Source of the DNA: Shimia sp040225985
GTDB taxonomy: Bacteria; Pseudomonadota; Alphaproteobacteria; Rhodobacterales; Rhodobacteraceae
Assembly (NCBI RefSeq): GCF_040225985.1
Contig: NZ_JBBPEU010000012.1
Span: 1 to 64,000 of the forward strand
Reading direction: 5' to 3'
DNA length: 64,000 nt
Below the pieces are notes generated by a model. The model was not told the origin of the DNA. It was given only the letters and a program-made list of their open reading frames with translations, and did not search any database. A program made the position numbers and the translations under genes. This document shows positions 51,929-60,238 of the stretch, piece by piece. Every line of letters begins with the position of its first letter. The first letter of the stretch is position 1.

Positions 51929-52582
51929 TCACAGCGTGAATGCGTTATGTTTTTCAAACCCCGGCAACACGGGTGCGCCTGCGTTGAATGCCAGACGCCA
52001 GTTGATCTGCCCGTCGATCATGTATCCGATACGTACCTCGCCAAGCGCCCCGTCCTGGAACAGACAGATAATGCGTCCGCCTTCTTTCAACTGGGCAACC
52101 ACGGCGTCGGGCAGGGTTTCCACAGCGCCCTGGATCGTGATGACATCATAGGGTCCGTGTTCGGCAGCACCTTCGGCAAGTTCGCCACTGTGCAGGATGA
52201 CGTTATCCGCCCCCTGCTCGGCCAGAATGGTCTGAGCCTCGCTCACGCGGTCTTCATCGTCTTCCACGGCAACGACAGCCTCGGCCATGCGCGCAATGAC
52301 GGCGGCCGAATAGCCAAGCCCGGAGCCGATATCCAGCACCAACTCGTCTTTCTGGATGTCCACGAAATCAAGCATCTTAGCCAGAACGCGGGGATCCATC
52401 ACAACACGCCCATTGTCGAGCGGGACATGATCGCCAACATAAGCGGCCTGACGGCGGTCGCGCGGGACATAGACCTCGCGGGGGACCGACAACATCGCGT
52501 CAATCACTGTATACTTGGTCACATCCGATGGGCGGATCTGAGTATCCACCATGGTTTCGCGCAATACGTCGTAGTCGGCCAT
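51929..52582 (-). CDS. Protein-L-isoaspartate O-methyltransferase family protein
   Basis: This 217-residue SAM-dependent methyltransferase has motif I VLDIGSGLGYSAAVIARMA and VAVEDDEDR, and an N-terminal MVDTQIRPSDVTKYTVIDAM that is typical of the alphaproteobacterial branch. PCM repairs isoaspartyl residues; this branch departs from the E. coli enzyme and its activity is not proven. The start at 52582 is chosen over longer frames because MADYDVLRETMVD opens the conserved domain. It precedes tolC by 57 bases on the same strand, a pairing that may be conserved. Confidence 0.88.
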   Translation of the reverse strand: MADYDVLRETMVDTQIRPSDVTKYTVIDAMLSVPREVYVPRDRRQAAYVGDHVPLDNGRVVMDPRVLAKMLDFVDIQKDELVLDIGSGLGYSAAVIARMAEAVVAVEDDEDRVSEAQTILAEQGADNVILHSGELAEGAAEHGPYDVITIQGAVETLPDAVVAQLKEGGRIICLFQDGALGEVRIGYMIDGQINWRLAFNAGAPVLPGFEKHNAFTL

Positions 52583-52818
52583 ACCAAACTCTTCGTTCAG
52601 ACTCGGGATGAGATCGTCTTGCCACAGAATGACAGGCGCGGCAACGCCGATACGGAGCTTTCCATCCGCACGGGCCATTTGCCGCGTGAAGCGATGCAAT
52701 TCTGCACGGGGCCTCTCCGAAACCGTGTGTTGAACACTGCGACAATCAAAGACCGGACGAATGCCAGATGCACGGCAAGCGCTAGGCAAACACCTTCTGA
52801 TCGGCTTAGGATGCAGTC

Positions 52819-54369
52819 ATGAGAAAACTGCTTAGCCTCCTCCTGATCCTTTCGGTGCTGTCAGTTCTGGCGATTATGACCGCCCGCATTCTGTTTCCCT
52901 TGCCGGGGACGAATTTCGAAACCGAAATGCAAAGCCTTCCGGCCGATTGGAATACGCCGCTAGGCCAGATCCTGAAGCCGGCGGTGGAGAGGAATCGGGG
53001 CCAAACCGGCGTGATGCCTTTGATTCACGGGCGCGATGCCTTCACCGCGCGCGCCCTTTTGATGCACGAGGCGCAAAGCTCGATCGATGCACAATACTAT
53101 ATCTGGCAGAATGACACGACCGGTCTGATGCTGCTGGACGAGTTGCGGGCCGCGGCAGAGCGTGGCGTGCGGGTGCGTCTTTTGCTGGATGACAACGGCA
53201 TTCCGGGGCTCGACAACATGCTGGCCGAACTGGATGCGATGCCCCATGCAGATGTGCGTATCTTCAACCCTTTCACCCTGCGCAATCCCAAGCTGGCCTC
53301 GTACCTGTTCGACTTTCCGCGCCTGAACCGCAGGATGCATAACAAGTCGATCACCTTTGACGGGTTCGCGACGATCATCGGTGGACGCAATATTGGTGAC
53401 ATCTATTTCGAGTTCGGGCAGGGTTTCCATTATGTCGATGTCGATGTGCTGGCGGTCGGGGACATTGTCGATGACGTTACCGCGAATTTTGACAGCTACT
53501 GGAACAGCGCCTCGGTCTATGACGCCGAACAGGTTTTGCCGCCGCATTACAAAACAGGCACCCCGATCAAGGAAGCGGCAGCCACGGCGCGCCAGACTGC
53601 GCTTGGCTCGGGCTATCAGGACGCGATCAGAACCTCGGCACTGGCGCAGGGTATCCGCGAACGCGACGTGCCGATGGAATGGACACAGGTCGAACTTTTC
53701 TCGGACCCGCCCACAAAGGGACTTGGGCAGGCGGATGACAGTGAGCAAATTGCCAGTGCCCTGACCCGATTTGCCCTCGAAGCCGAAACCAGTGTCGATA
53801 TGGTGTCGGCCTATTTCGTGCCGGGCGATCCCGCGATGGCGGTGTTCGACCAAATGGCAGCCAACGGCGTGGCGACTCGGGTGCTGACCAATTCGATGGA
53901 AGCCACGGATGTGCCCCCCGTACATGGGGCCTACATGCAGCGCCGTCCAGCGCTTTTGGAAAACGGCACACAACTCTTCGAGTTGCGCGCCCTGCGCGAA
54001 CAGCACCGGGAGCTGAGCCTGCCTGAAATTCTTGCCGGATCGGCATCGAGCCTGCACGCCAAGGTGATGTCGTTTGATCGGGAACGGGCTTTTATCGGAT
54101 CCTACAACCTTGATCCGCGGTCGGCCAACCTGAATTGCGAAATGGGATTGCTGATTGAAAGCCCCAGAATCGCTACAACGATCTCAGAGGCTTTTGACAA
54201 TCCGAAACTGTCATATCAGGTGCATCAGGACGAGACCGGCGCCCTTTACTGGACCGAAAGCACACCCGAAGGCGGCAGGGCTGTACTGACACAAGAGCCG
54301 AATGTCGGCACCTTGCACCGCTGGTTGGTCACGGCCTCGGGGTGGCTGCCCATCGACTGGATGCTGTGA
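52819..54369 (+). CDS. Phospholipase D family protein, cardiolipin synthase-like
   Basis: This 516-residue protein has an N-terminal membrane anchor (LLSLLLILSVLSVLAIMTA) and two HKD motifs: MHNKSITFDGFATIIGGRN and LHAKVMSFDRERAFIGSYNL, followed by DPRSANLNCEMG. It is the right size for cardiolipin synthase C-like enzymes that transfer phosphatidyl groups in the membrane. It is divergent from pcm and followed 76 bases later by a PhyH-family dioxygenase gene. Confidence 0.9.
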   Translation: MRKLLSLLLILSVLSVLAIMTARILFPLPGTNFETEMQSLPADWNTPLGQILKPAVERNRGQTGVMPLIHGRDAFTARALLMHEAQSSIDAQYYIWQNDTTGLMLLDELRAAAERGVRVRLLLDDNGIPGLDNMLAELDAMPHADVRIFNPFTLRNPKLASYLFDFPRLNRRMHNKSITFDGFATIIGGRNIGDIYFEFGQGFHYVDVDVLAVGDIVDDVTANFDSYWNSASVYDAEQVLPPHYKTGTPIKEAAATARQTALGSGYQDAIRTSALAQGIRERDVPMEWTQVELFSDPPTKGLGQADDSEQIASALTRFALEAETSVDMVSAYFVPGDPAMAVFDQMAANGVATRVLTNSMEATDVPPVHGAYMQRRPALLENGTQLFELRALREQHRELSLPEILAGSASSLHAKVMSFDRERAFIGSYNLDPRSANLNCEMGLLIESPRIATTISEAFDNPKLSYQVHQDETGALYWTESTPEGGRAVLTQEPNVGTLHRWLVTASGWLPIDWML

Positions 54370-54445
54370 TCCGTCGGATAGCACGCTTGACCTTTGCCAT
54401 TTGAAGGCGCAGCTTCGGCTCGAAATCAAGACCGGAGCCGCCTCC

Positions 54446-55243
54446 ATGCCTCATCCCTTTGTCACCCAACAGGATATCGAGACCTTTCAGCGCGACGGTG
54501 TCGTCCTGATCCGAGGTTTGTTTGCCGACCATGTCGATGATCTGCGCGCCGGTGTGGCAACCAATATGGCCGAACCAGGCCCCTATGCCTCCGAGAACGA
54601 GAAACAGGGCGAGACTGGCCGGTTTTTTGATGATTACTGCAACTGGCAGCGAATCCCGGAATTCGAAAAGGTGATCCGAACATCACCCGCGGCAGAGGTC
54701 GCGGCAGACCTGATGCAATCAAAGACGGTTCAGGTGTTTCACGACCACGTGCTCGTGAAAGAGCCCGGCACCTCGATGTCCACCCCTTGGCACACGGATG
54801 GCCCCTACTATTTCGTAGAAGGCTCGCAGACCGTCAGCTTCTGGTCGCCACTTGATCCGGTCAAGGACGCTACGCTGCGCATGGTCGCGGGATCCCACAA
54901 ATGGGAAAAGCCCGTGCTGCCGACACGCTGGGTCAGCGAGGAAAGCTTTTTCCCGAATGAAGAAGACTACATGCCCATCCCCGACCCGGACGCCGAAGGC
55001 ATGACCGTGTTGGAATGGGACATGGCGCCGGGCGATGCGGTGGCCTTTAACTATAATGTGTTGCATGGCGCGCGCGGAAATACGTCGCCCACGCGCCGCA
55101 GGGCGTTTTCGCTGCGGCTTGTGGGGGATGATGCGCGCTATGTCGAACGGCCAGGGCGCACCTCACCGCCTTTTCCCGAACACGGCATGTCACCTGGGCA
55201 AAAGCTGCGCGAAGACTGGTTCCCCGTGATTTACGGGGCCTGA
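54446..55243 (+). CDS. PhyH family Fe(II)/2-oxoglutarate dioxygenase
   Basis: This 265-residue enzyme has H-x-D in STPWHTDGPYYF, distal His in NVLHGARGNTSPTRRRAFSL and the C-terminal Arg cluster. It belongs to the same superfamily as the TmpA-like protein but is not a close paralogue by eye, and it has no HD-domain partner. The start at 54446 (MPHPFVTQQDIETFQRDG) follows a GGAG motif. The substrate is unknown; small acids, amino acids and phosphonates are common in the family. Confidence 0.87.
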   Translation: MPHPFVTQQDIETFQRDGVVLIRGLFADHVDDLRAGVATNMAEPGPYASENEKQGETGRFFDDYCNWQRIPEFEKVIRTSPAAEVAADLMQSKTVQVFHDHVLVKEPGTSMSTPWHTDGPYYFVEGSQTVSFWSPLDPVKDATLRMVAGSHKWEKPVLPTRWVSEESFFPNEEDYMPIPDPDAEGMTVLEWDMAPGDAVAFNYNVLHGARGNTSPTRRRAFSLRLVGDDARYVERPGRTSPPFPEHGMSPGQKLREDWFPVIYGA

Positions 55244-55253
55244 TCAAGCCACC

Positions 55254-57293
55254 TTAGGCGGGCAGGTCGCTTGGAAAATCGGTGGGCAGGTCGGTGGGGA
55301 AATCTCCGGGCCCATCGGTGGGGTCCGGTTCGACCAGATCAGCCCGCTGGCCAGATATCTGAAGCACGATGCTGTCTTGTGCGCCGCCATCCACCAAGGC
55401 CCAGATAATCTGACCTGTCGGACGATAGATAATGAAGGCTTCTTCCACGGTGTCCAGCCCGGAAAAGTCTCGCTGCGCATAGTTGATCTGGAAGTCATCC
55501 GCAGTGGCGTTGACGTTACCAAAGACCAAAACGTCGCCTTCTTCGCCGTCGAAATCCTGAATCCAGTCCGATCCGTGGTCTTCGACCCCGATATGGAAGA
55601 ACCTGTCCGCGCCCTCCCCACCATTGAGACTATCGTGGCCGAAGCCGCCATTGATGAAGTCGTTTCCGGAGCTGCCGAGCATCATGTCGGAAAACGCTGA
55701 CCCGGTGATGCTGTCGTCGCCCAAACCGCCAATCACCGTGTCGGAACCGAACCCGCCCTCGATGGTGTCGTTTCCGGCATCGCCGCGCAGTTCATCGTTA
55801 CCCCAGCCGCCCGATACGCTGTCATTGCCAGCGCCGGCATAGACCACATCCCTCAGGTCACGGGTGTCTCCTCCGCCGATGATGACGTCATTGCCATCCC
55901 TGCCGATGATGGTGTCGCCTCCGTTGCCACCGGTCAGCGTATCATCGCCCGCGCCGCCATCAATCCGGTCTCCGAGCGATCCCCCCGTTATGGCATTCGC
56001 GCCCTCATCCCCACGCAGATCGCCAAAGCGAGACAGGCGCGTTACCATGATATCAATGCCGTCTTCGCCAAGGGCATTGCTCGACCAGGTCAACATGAAA
56101 TCGCCATCTGGCAGCCGCACGACCTCCATATCCCCATTCACCGGGATGTCATTTGCGATCTCGGCCATCGCCGCGACCGCATTGCCCTCCTCATCGAATT
56201 CCTGTGCACGGATACCTTGCGGTGTGCCCTCGTGATTGGGTGACCACCAGAACAGCAGGAACCCCCCGCCTTCGATCCCTACGACCTGGCTGAAACGCTC
56301 GGGCGCGAAGGTGGTGCCGATCGGGAACGTCGTGATACCCTCGTCGTTGGTCACCCCGCCTTCATGGCGTACTGATCCCTCACGATATCCCGAGCCGTCT
56401 TCATCAAACATGCGCCAGAACACGTTCTGGCGGCCAAAAACCTCTCGGTCATAGGCCACCACGAAGCCGCCGTTGTCCAACGATGCGACCGAGGGGCGCA
56501 TCGGCGGGGCATCTTCGGTGCCGCGCGCCACAACGATGTCTTGCCGTCCGGCGAAAAATCCGGACGCGGACGAAATACGCGCCAGAATGGCGGGCTGTAC
56601 GGTATTCGGCTCGGAATGATCCGAGACCTGCCATACGGCCAGAGCACGCCCATCATCCAGCTGCACCAGTTCGGCGTTCGAACGGACAGGGTCCTCCTCA
56701 TCAAACCCTTGAATAGGGCGACTACCGGCATCGATCTCTTCCAGCCTGACACGCGACGAGCCTAAAAGAATCTGGCCCGCAGACACACCCGGGACCGCCT
56801 CTTGCCCGGTAGGATGGGAAATCCAGACCGCCTGCATACGTGACACAGTGCCCTGCAAACCTGTCGTCTCGTAAATATAGGCGTCCGGAAAATACTGGTT
56901 TCCGTCTTCATCTCCGGCGTTGGCCAGATATTCATCGGTGATGGGTGTGCCAGACGCATCAAACCCCCGCCCGAGAATTCCCGGCCCGGAACTGTCGGCC
57001 GCCTGGCTTGAATACAGGACGTGAAACCCTCCACCTGGGTGTGCGGCAACTGACGGGCCGGATTGAGTGCCAAGGGTGGTTTGGTTGATCTGGAACTCGC
57101 CCCCGCGCGCTTGACCGTCATCTTCGTAGATCTGGCCGAATATGCCCGTACTGGACCCGTCCTGGTTCTGGGATCCCCAAACCACAACATAGCCACCATT
57201 GGCGAGGGTAGCGATATCAGAGCCGATCTGGATGCCGGTTGCGTAGGTATTCGCCTGAAAAGGAGAAACACTCGTGTCGAAATAGGTGGCCAT
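55254..57293 (-). CDS. RTX calcium-binding secreted protein
   Basis: This 679-residue protein lacks a Sec signal and has an N-terminal beta-rich region with repeated short blocks (NGGYVVVWGSQNQDGS, GGGFHVLYSS, NGGFVVAYDR, GGGFLLFWWS), then nine or so GGxGxDxx RTX nonapeptides (about 440-580, e.g. GGAGDDTLTGGNGGDTI), a metal-binding segment ending DFSGLDTVEEAF and an unusual acidic/proline tail (PTDLPTDFPSDLPA). RTX proteins leave through type I secretion and fold on meeting calcium outside. The ATG at 57293 has a GGAGGGGAAG site. No dedicated ABC/HlyD pair is adjacent. Confidence 0.9.
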   Translation of the reverse strand: MATYFDTSVSPFQANTYATGIQIGSDIATLANGGYVVVWGSQNQDGSSTGIFGQIYEDDGQARGGEFQINQTTLGTQSGPSVAAHPGGGFHVLYSSQAADSSGPGILGRGFDASGTPITDEYLANAGDEDGNQYFPDAYIYETTGLQGTVSRMQAVWISHPTGQEAVPGVSAGQILLGSSRVRLEEIDAGSRPIQGFDEEDPVRSNAELVQLDDGRALAVWQVSDHSEPNTVQPAILARISSASGFFAGRQDIVVARGTEDAPPMRPSVASLDNGGFVVAYDREVFGRQNVFWRMFDEDGSGYREGSVRHEGGVTNDEGITTFPIGTTFAPERFSQVVGIEGGGFLLFWWSPNHEGTPQGIRAQEFDEEGNAVAAMAEIANDIPVNGDMEVVRLPDGDFMLTWSSNALGEDGIDIMVTRLSRFGDLRGDEGANAITGGSLGDRIDGGAGDDTLTGGNGGDTIIGRDGNDVIIGGGDTRDLRDVVYAGAGNDSVSGGWGNDELRGDAGNDTIEGGFGSDTVIGGLGDDSITGSAFSDMMLGSSGNDFINGGFGHDSLNGGEGADRFFHIGVEDHGSDWIQDFDGEEGDVLVFGNVNATADDFQINYAQRDFSGLDTVEEAFIIYRPTGQIIWALVDGGAQDSIVLQISGQRADLVEPDPTDGPGDFPTDLPTDFPSDLPA

Positions 57294-57464
57294 TCTTCCC
57301 CTCCAAAATCCGGGCAGCAACAAATGCACCGCGCCCAAACATCGGGGAGCGCGGGCCAATAGCATCGCAGGCTAGCGGAAATTGCGGAATTAAGCCACCT
57401 TTATGCCCGCACGAGGTGGAAACTGATATACCGGAGCCCGGTGACGTGCGGCCTCTTAAACGGA

Positions 57465-58115
57465 TCAGCGGGCCGAAAACCCGATGCGCAGCGAAAGGGC
57501 AGATCCATACAATATGAACGAATACCCCAGAAGTTCGAGCCCTTCCTGAATCACGGTCTTAAACATAGGGTTGTAACCGCCTTGCATAATGGCCTCCCAG
57601 ATGGCGCTTGTCCCCATCAGGCGGCTGAACACAACCAAAAGCAAGAACCCCATGTAGAGAAAGACAAAGTCGCGCGCGGCGTAATGCGCAAGGAACGGTT
57701 TGGAGATGGTTTTGCGGTTCAACCACACTGGAACGGCTGCAATGGCCAGCGCTACAGTGGCCGGAATGCTCCAGAAGCCATGCCAAATGCCGTCTAGAAG
57801 CTTATCGTTTTCCCGAATGAACAGGATCATAAAGAACGCGCCCACCATGATGAGGTATCCGCGTTTTTCAGGATGCCTTTTGGCTCCGATAAGAAAGAGA
57901 ATTCCGGAGCACAGGATGAAGAGGTTATGCAGAGTTTCGGTCAGGGATTTCTCGGACAGTCCATTCTGCCAAACGACCACATCCAGATAGACAGACGCCA
58001 CCACGGCAATCAGCATCGCCGTCAGAAACACAAGCTCGAACGCAACCCAGCGCGCGCCCACGGTCTTTGACGGCCGTTTCCGGTCGGTGCCAGGGCTTTC
58101 ATTAATCTGTTGCAT
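57465..58115 (-). CDS. Hypothetical multi-pass membrane protein
   Basis: I do not recognise this 216-residue protein. It has five or six hydrophobic helices, a basic N-terminus (ESPGTDRKRPSKTVGARW), and several charged residues within the membrane region (MILFIRENDKLLDGIWHGFW). That pattern and the C-terminal QEGLELLGYSF suggest an inner-membrane protein of the unknown-function kind. It lies in a gene-poor stretch between the RTX gene and yqeY. Confidence 0.75.
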   Translation of the reverse strand: MQQINESPGTDRKRPSKTVGARWVAFELVFLTAMLIAVVASVYLDVVVWQNGLSEKSLTETLHNLFILCSGILFLIGAKRHPEKRGYLIMVGAFFMILFIRENDKLLDGIWHGFWSIPATVALAIAAVPVWLNRKTISKPFLAHYAARDFVFLYMGFLLLVVFSRLMGTSAIWEAIMQGGYNPMFKTVIQEGLELLGYSFILYGSALSLRIGFSAR

Positions 58116-58352
58116 CTTTCAGGTATCCATAAACCAAAGGGGCAAGGGCGCGATCAAGAGTTTGCTTTCTCACAGACTTCTTAAATCAGCAGTGTGGGAG
58201 AAAACTATCCCGAGCCGATCTGTCGACGGACGCCCTAGCACCGCAACCGTCTGACCGAAAGGGCGCGCGCCGAACTTGCGCCGTGCATTTTTTCCAAGAG
58301 CCCAGTTGCCAAGACAGGGAAGCCGGTCAAGTCGCGGACATTCCCGCAAACC

Positions 58353-58811
58353 TCAGCTCAACTGCGCCTTGACCATCGGGCCGACTTTGCCGAAATCCAT
58401 CTGACCCGTGTATTTGGCTTTCAGCGCGCCCATGATTTTCCCCATGTCGCGAATCGAACTGGCCCCGACCTCTTCAATAGCGTCGCCAATGGCCTTTGCG
58501 ATCTCGTCATCATCAAGCTGCTTTGGCAAGAACTCTTCGATCACAGTGATTTCGTTGGCTTCCCGTTCGGCAAGATCAAGACGGCCGCCTTCTTCGTAGG
58601 TGCGGGCGCTTTCCTGGCGCTGCTTGACCATTTTCGCAAGGATTTGAAGCACTTCAGCTTCACTCACACCGTCCTCGTTGCCTTCGCCACGGGCCGCGAT
58701 GTCACGATCCTTGATTGCGGCATTGATCAGGCGCAGAGTCGAGAGACGCTCGGCCGCCCGGTCGCGCATGGCCTGTTTCATCGCGGTATTGATCTGTTCT
58801 CGCAGTGTCAT
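58353..58811 (-). CDS. GatB/YqeY domain protein
   Basis: This 152-residue protein has the YqeY pattern: LREQINTAMKQAMRDRAAER at the N-terminus and the C-terminal IRDMGKIMGALKAKYTGQMD, the tail domain shared with GatB. Stand-alone YqeY proteins may bind tRNA or act in aminoacyl-tRNA amidation, but their role is uncertain. It is divergent from carA, an arrangement I recall as common in alphaproteobacteria. Confidence 0.92.
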   Translation of the reverse strand: MTLREQINTAMKQAMRDRAAERLSTLRLINAAIKDRDIAARGEGNEDGVSEAEVLQILAKMVKQRQESARTYEEGGRLDLAEREANEITVIEEFLPKQLDDDEIAKAIGDAIEEVGASSIRDMGKIMGALKAKYTGQMDFGKVGPMVKAQLS

Positions 58812-58933
58812 TCACTTCGCCATTTGCTGATAAACACAAGGCTTGGAACATATCTAAAGCAGCTTCGCGAGGCAACCTTGACCTAAAAATATCAAGTTAT
58901 TGATTTATAAAGACTTTGTATTTTCAGCATCCC

Positions 58934-58962
58934 TTGACGATGCGTCGCGCTCGACATAGTTT
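58934..58962 (+). promoter_or_regulatory. Likely carA promoter
   Basis: TTGACG (58934-58939) and TAGTTT (58957-58962) are separated by 17 bases, 30 bases before the carA ATG. This is a good sigma-70-type match. A second TTGACC box lies at 58878-58883. Confidence 0.55.
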
Positions 58963-58992
58963 CCCGACAATTTGTCACCCGGAGAGTCGACC

Positions 58993-60144
58993 ATGTCCCA
59001 CGAAAGCCCGAAACCGACCGCATGCCTCGCCCTTGCTGATGGAACGTTGTTTTACGGGCGCGGTTTTGGCGCGACCGGCGAAACCGTTGCGGAACTCTGC
59101 TTTAACACAGCAATGACGGGATATCAGGAAATCATGACAGACCCGTCATACGCCGGACAAGTGGTGACCTTCACTTTCCCGCATATCGGCAATACTGGCG
59201 TGAACCCCGAGGATGACGAAACTGCCGATCCGGTTGCGGCTGGGATGGTGGTCAAATGGGATCCGACCACGCCATCAAACTGGCGTTCGGTTGACACGCT
59301 CTCGAACTGGCTTGCCACGCGCGGACGCATCGCGATTGGTGGCGTCGACACGCGGCGCCTGACGCGAGCCATCCGCCAACAGGGGGCACCACATGTCGCT
59401 CTGGCGCACGACCCTGACGGGAACTTTGACACCGACGCGTTGGTTGCCAAGGCGCGGGCCTTTTCGGGACTTGAGGGGCTGGACCTCGCCAAAGACGTCA
59501 CCTGTGCGCAGTCTTATCGCTGGGATGAAATGCGTTGGGCCTGGCCCGAAGGTTACAGCCGTCAGGAAAATCCACAACACAAGGTCGTCGCCGTGGATTT
59601 CGGCGCCAAGCGCAATATCCTGCGCTGTCTCGCCTCGGCTGGCTGTGACGTCACTGTCCTTCCCGCGACCGCCACGGCAGAAGAGGTCCTGGCCCACAAT
59701 CCCGATGGCGTGTTCCTGTCGAACGGACCCGGCGACCCCGCTGCCACTGGTGCCTATGCCGTGCCGATGATCAAGGGCGTGCTAGAGGCTAACCTTCCGG
59801 TCTTTGGTATTTGCCTTGGGCATCAGATGCTGGCACTGGCGCTTGGGGCCAAGACCGTCAAGATGAACCACGGTCACCACGGCGCGAACCACCCGGTCAA
59901 AGACAACGACACGGGCAAGGTCGAAATCACCTCAATGAACCACGGGTTTGCCGTTGACAGCCAGACCCTGCCAGAGGGCGTGCAGGAAACCCATGTGTCC
60001 CTGTTTGATGGTTCGAACTGCGGTATCCGAATGACCAACAAGCCGGTCTTCTCGGTTCAGCATCACCCCGAGGCCAGCCCCGGCCCGCAGGACAGCTTTT
60101 ACCTATTCGAGAAGTTCGCCGCCAACATGGCCGCGCGCAACTGA
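58993..60144 (+). CDS. carA: Carbamoyl-phosphate synthase small subunit
   Basis: This 383-residue glutamine amidotransferase supplies ammonia for carbamoyl phosphate in arginine and pyrimidine synthesis. The class I triad is visible: C274 in FGICLGHQM and H358/E360 in QHHPEASPG. The start at 58993 follows CGGAGAGTC. The large subunit gene carB is not next to it in the window, as is common in Rhodobacterales. It is followed by a hairpin and the glycosyltransferase fusion. Confidence 0.98.
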   Translation: MSHESPKPTACLALADGTLFYGRGFGATGETVAELCFNTAMTGYQEIMTDPSYAGQVVTFTFPHIGNTGVNPEDDETADPVAAGMVVKWDPTTPSNWRSVDTLSNWLATRGRIAIGGVDTRRLTRAIRQQGAPHVALAHDPDGNFDTDALVAKARAFSGLEGLDLAKDVTCAQSYRWDEMRWAWPEGYSRQENPQHKVVAVDFGAKRNILRCLASAGCDVTVLPATATAEEVLAHNPDGVFLSNGPGDPAATGAYAVPMIKGVLEANLPVFGICLGHQMLALALGAKTVKMNHGHHGANHPVKDNDTGKVEITSMNHGFAVDSQTLPEGVQETHVSLFDGSNCGIRMTNKPVFSVQHHPEASPGPQDSFYLFEKFAANMAARN

Positions 60145-60195
60145 GCTTGTTTTTCCCTAAATCCTTAAAAAATCGACTGAATTAACCGCCTATTA

Positions 60196-60237
60196 ACCAC
60201 CCCGACACAGCCTGTGAAAAGGCAGTGTCAGGGTGGT
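60196..60237 (+). promoter_or_regulatory. Long hairpin covering the ribosome-binding region of the glycosyltransferase gene
   Basis: An 18-bp stem with two mismatches (60196-60213 with 60220-60237) and a GTGAAA loop ends one base before the ATG at 60239. It contains the only purine-rich ribosome-binding candidates. No T tract follows, so it is not an intrinsic terminator. In RNA it would hide the start site and could act as a translational switch. Confidence 0.55.
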
Positions 60238-60238
60238 C

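Noticed and set aside
60196..60237. carA intrinsic terminator
   Set aside because: The stem is long but no T run follows and it ends at a start codon, so I list it as a regulatory hairpin instead.
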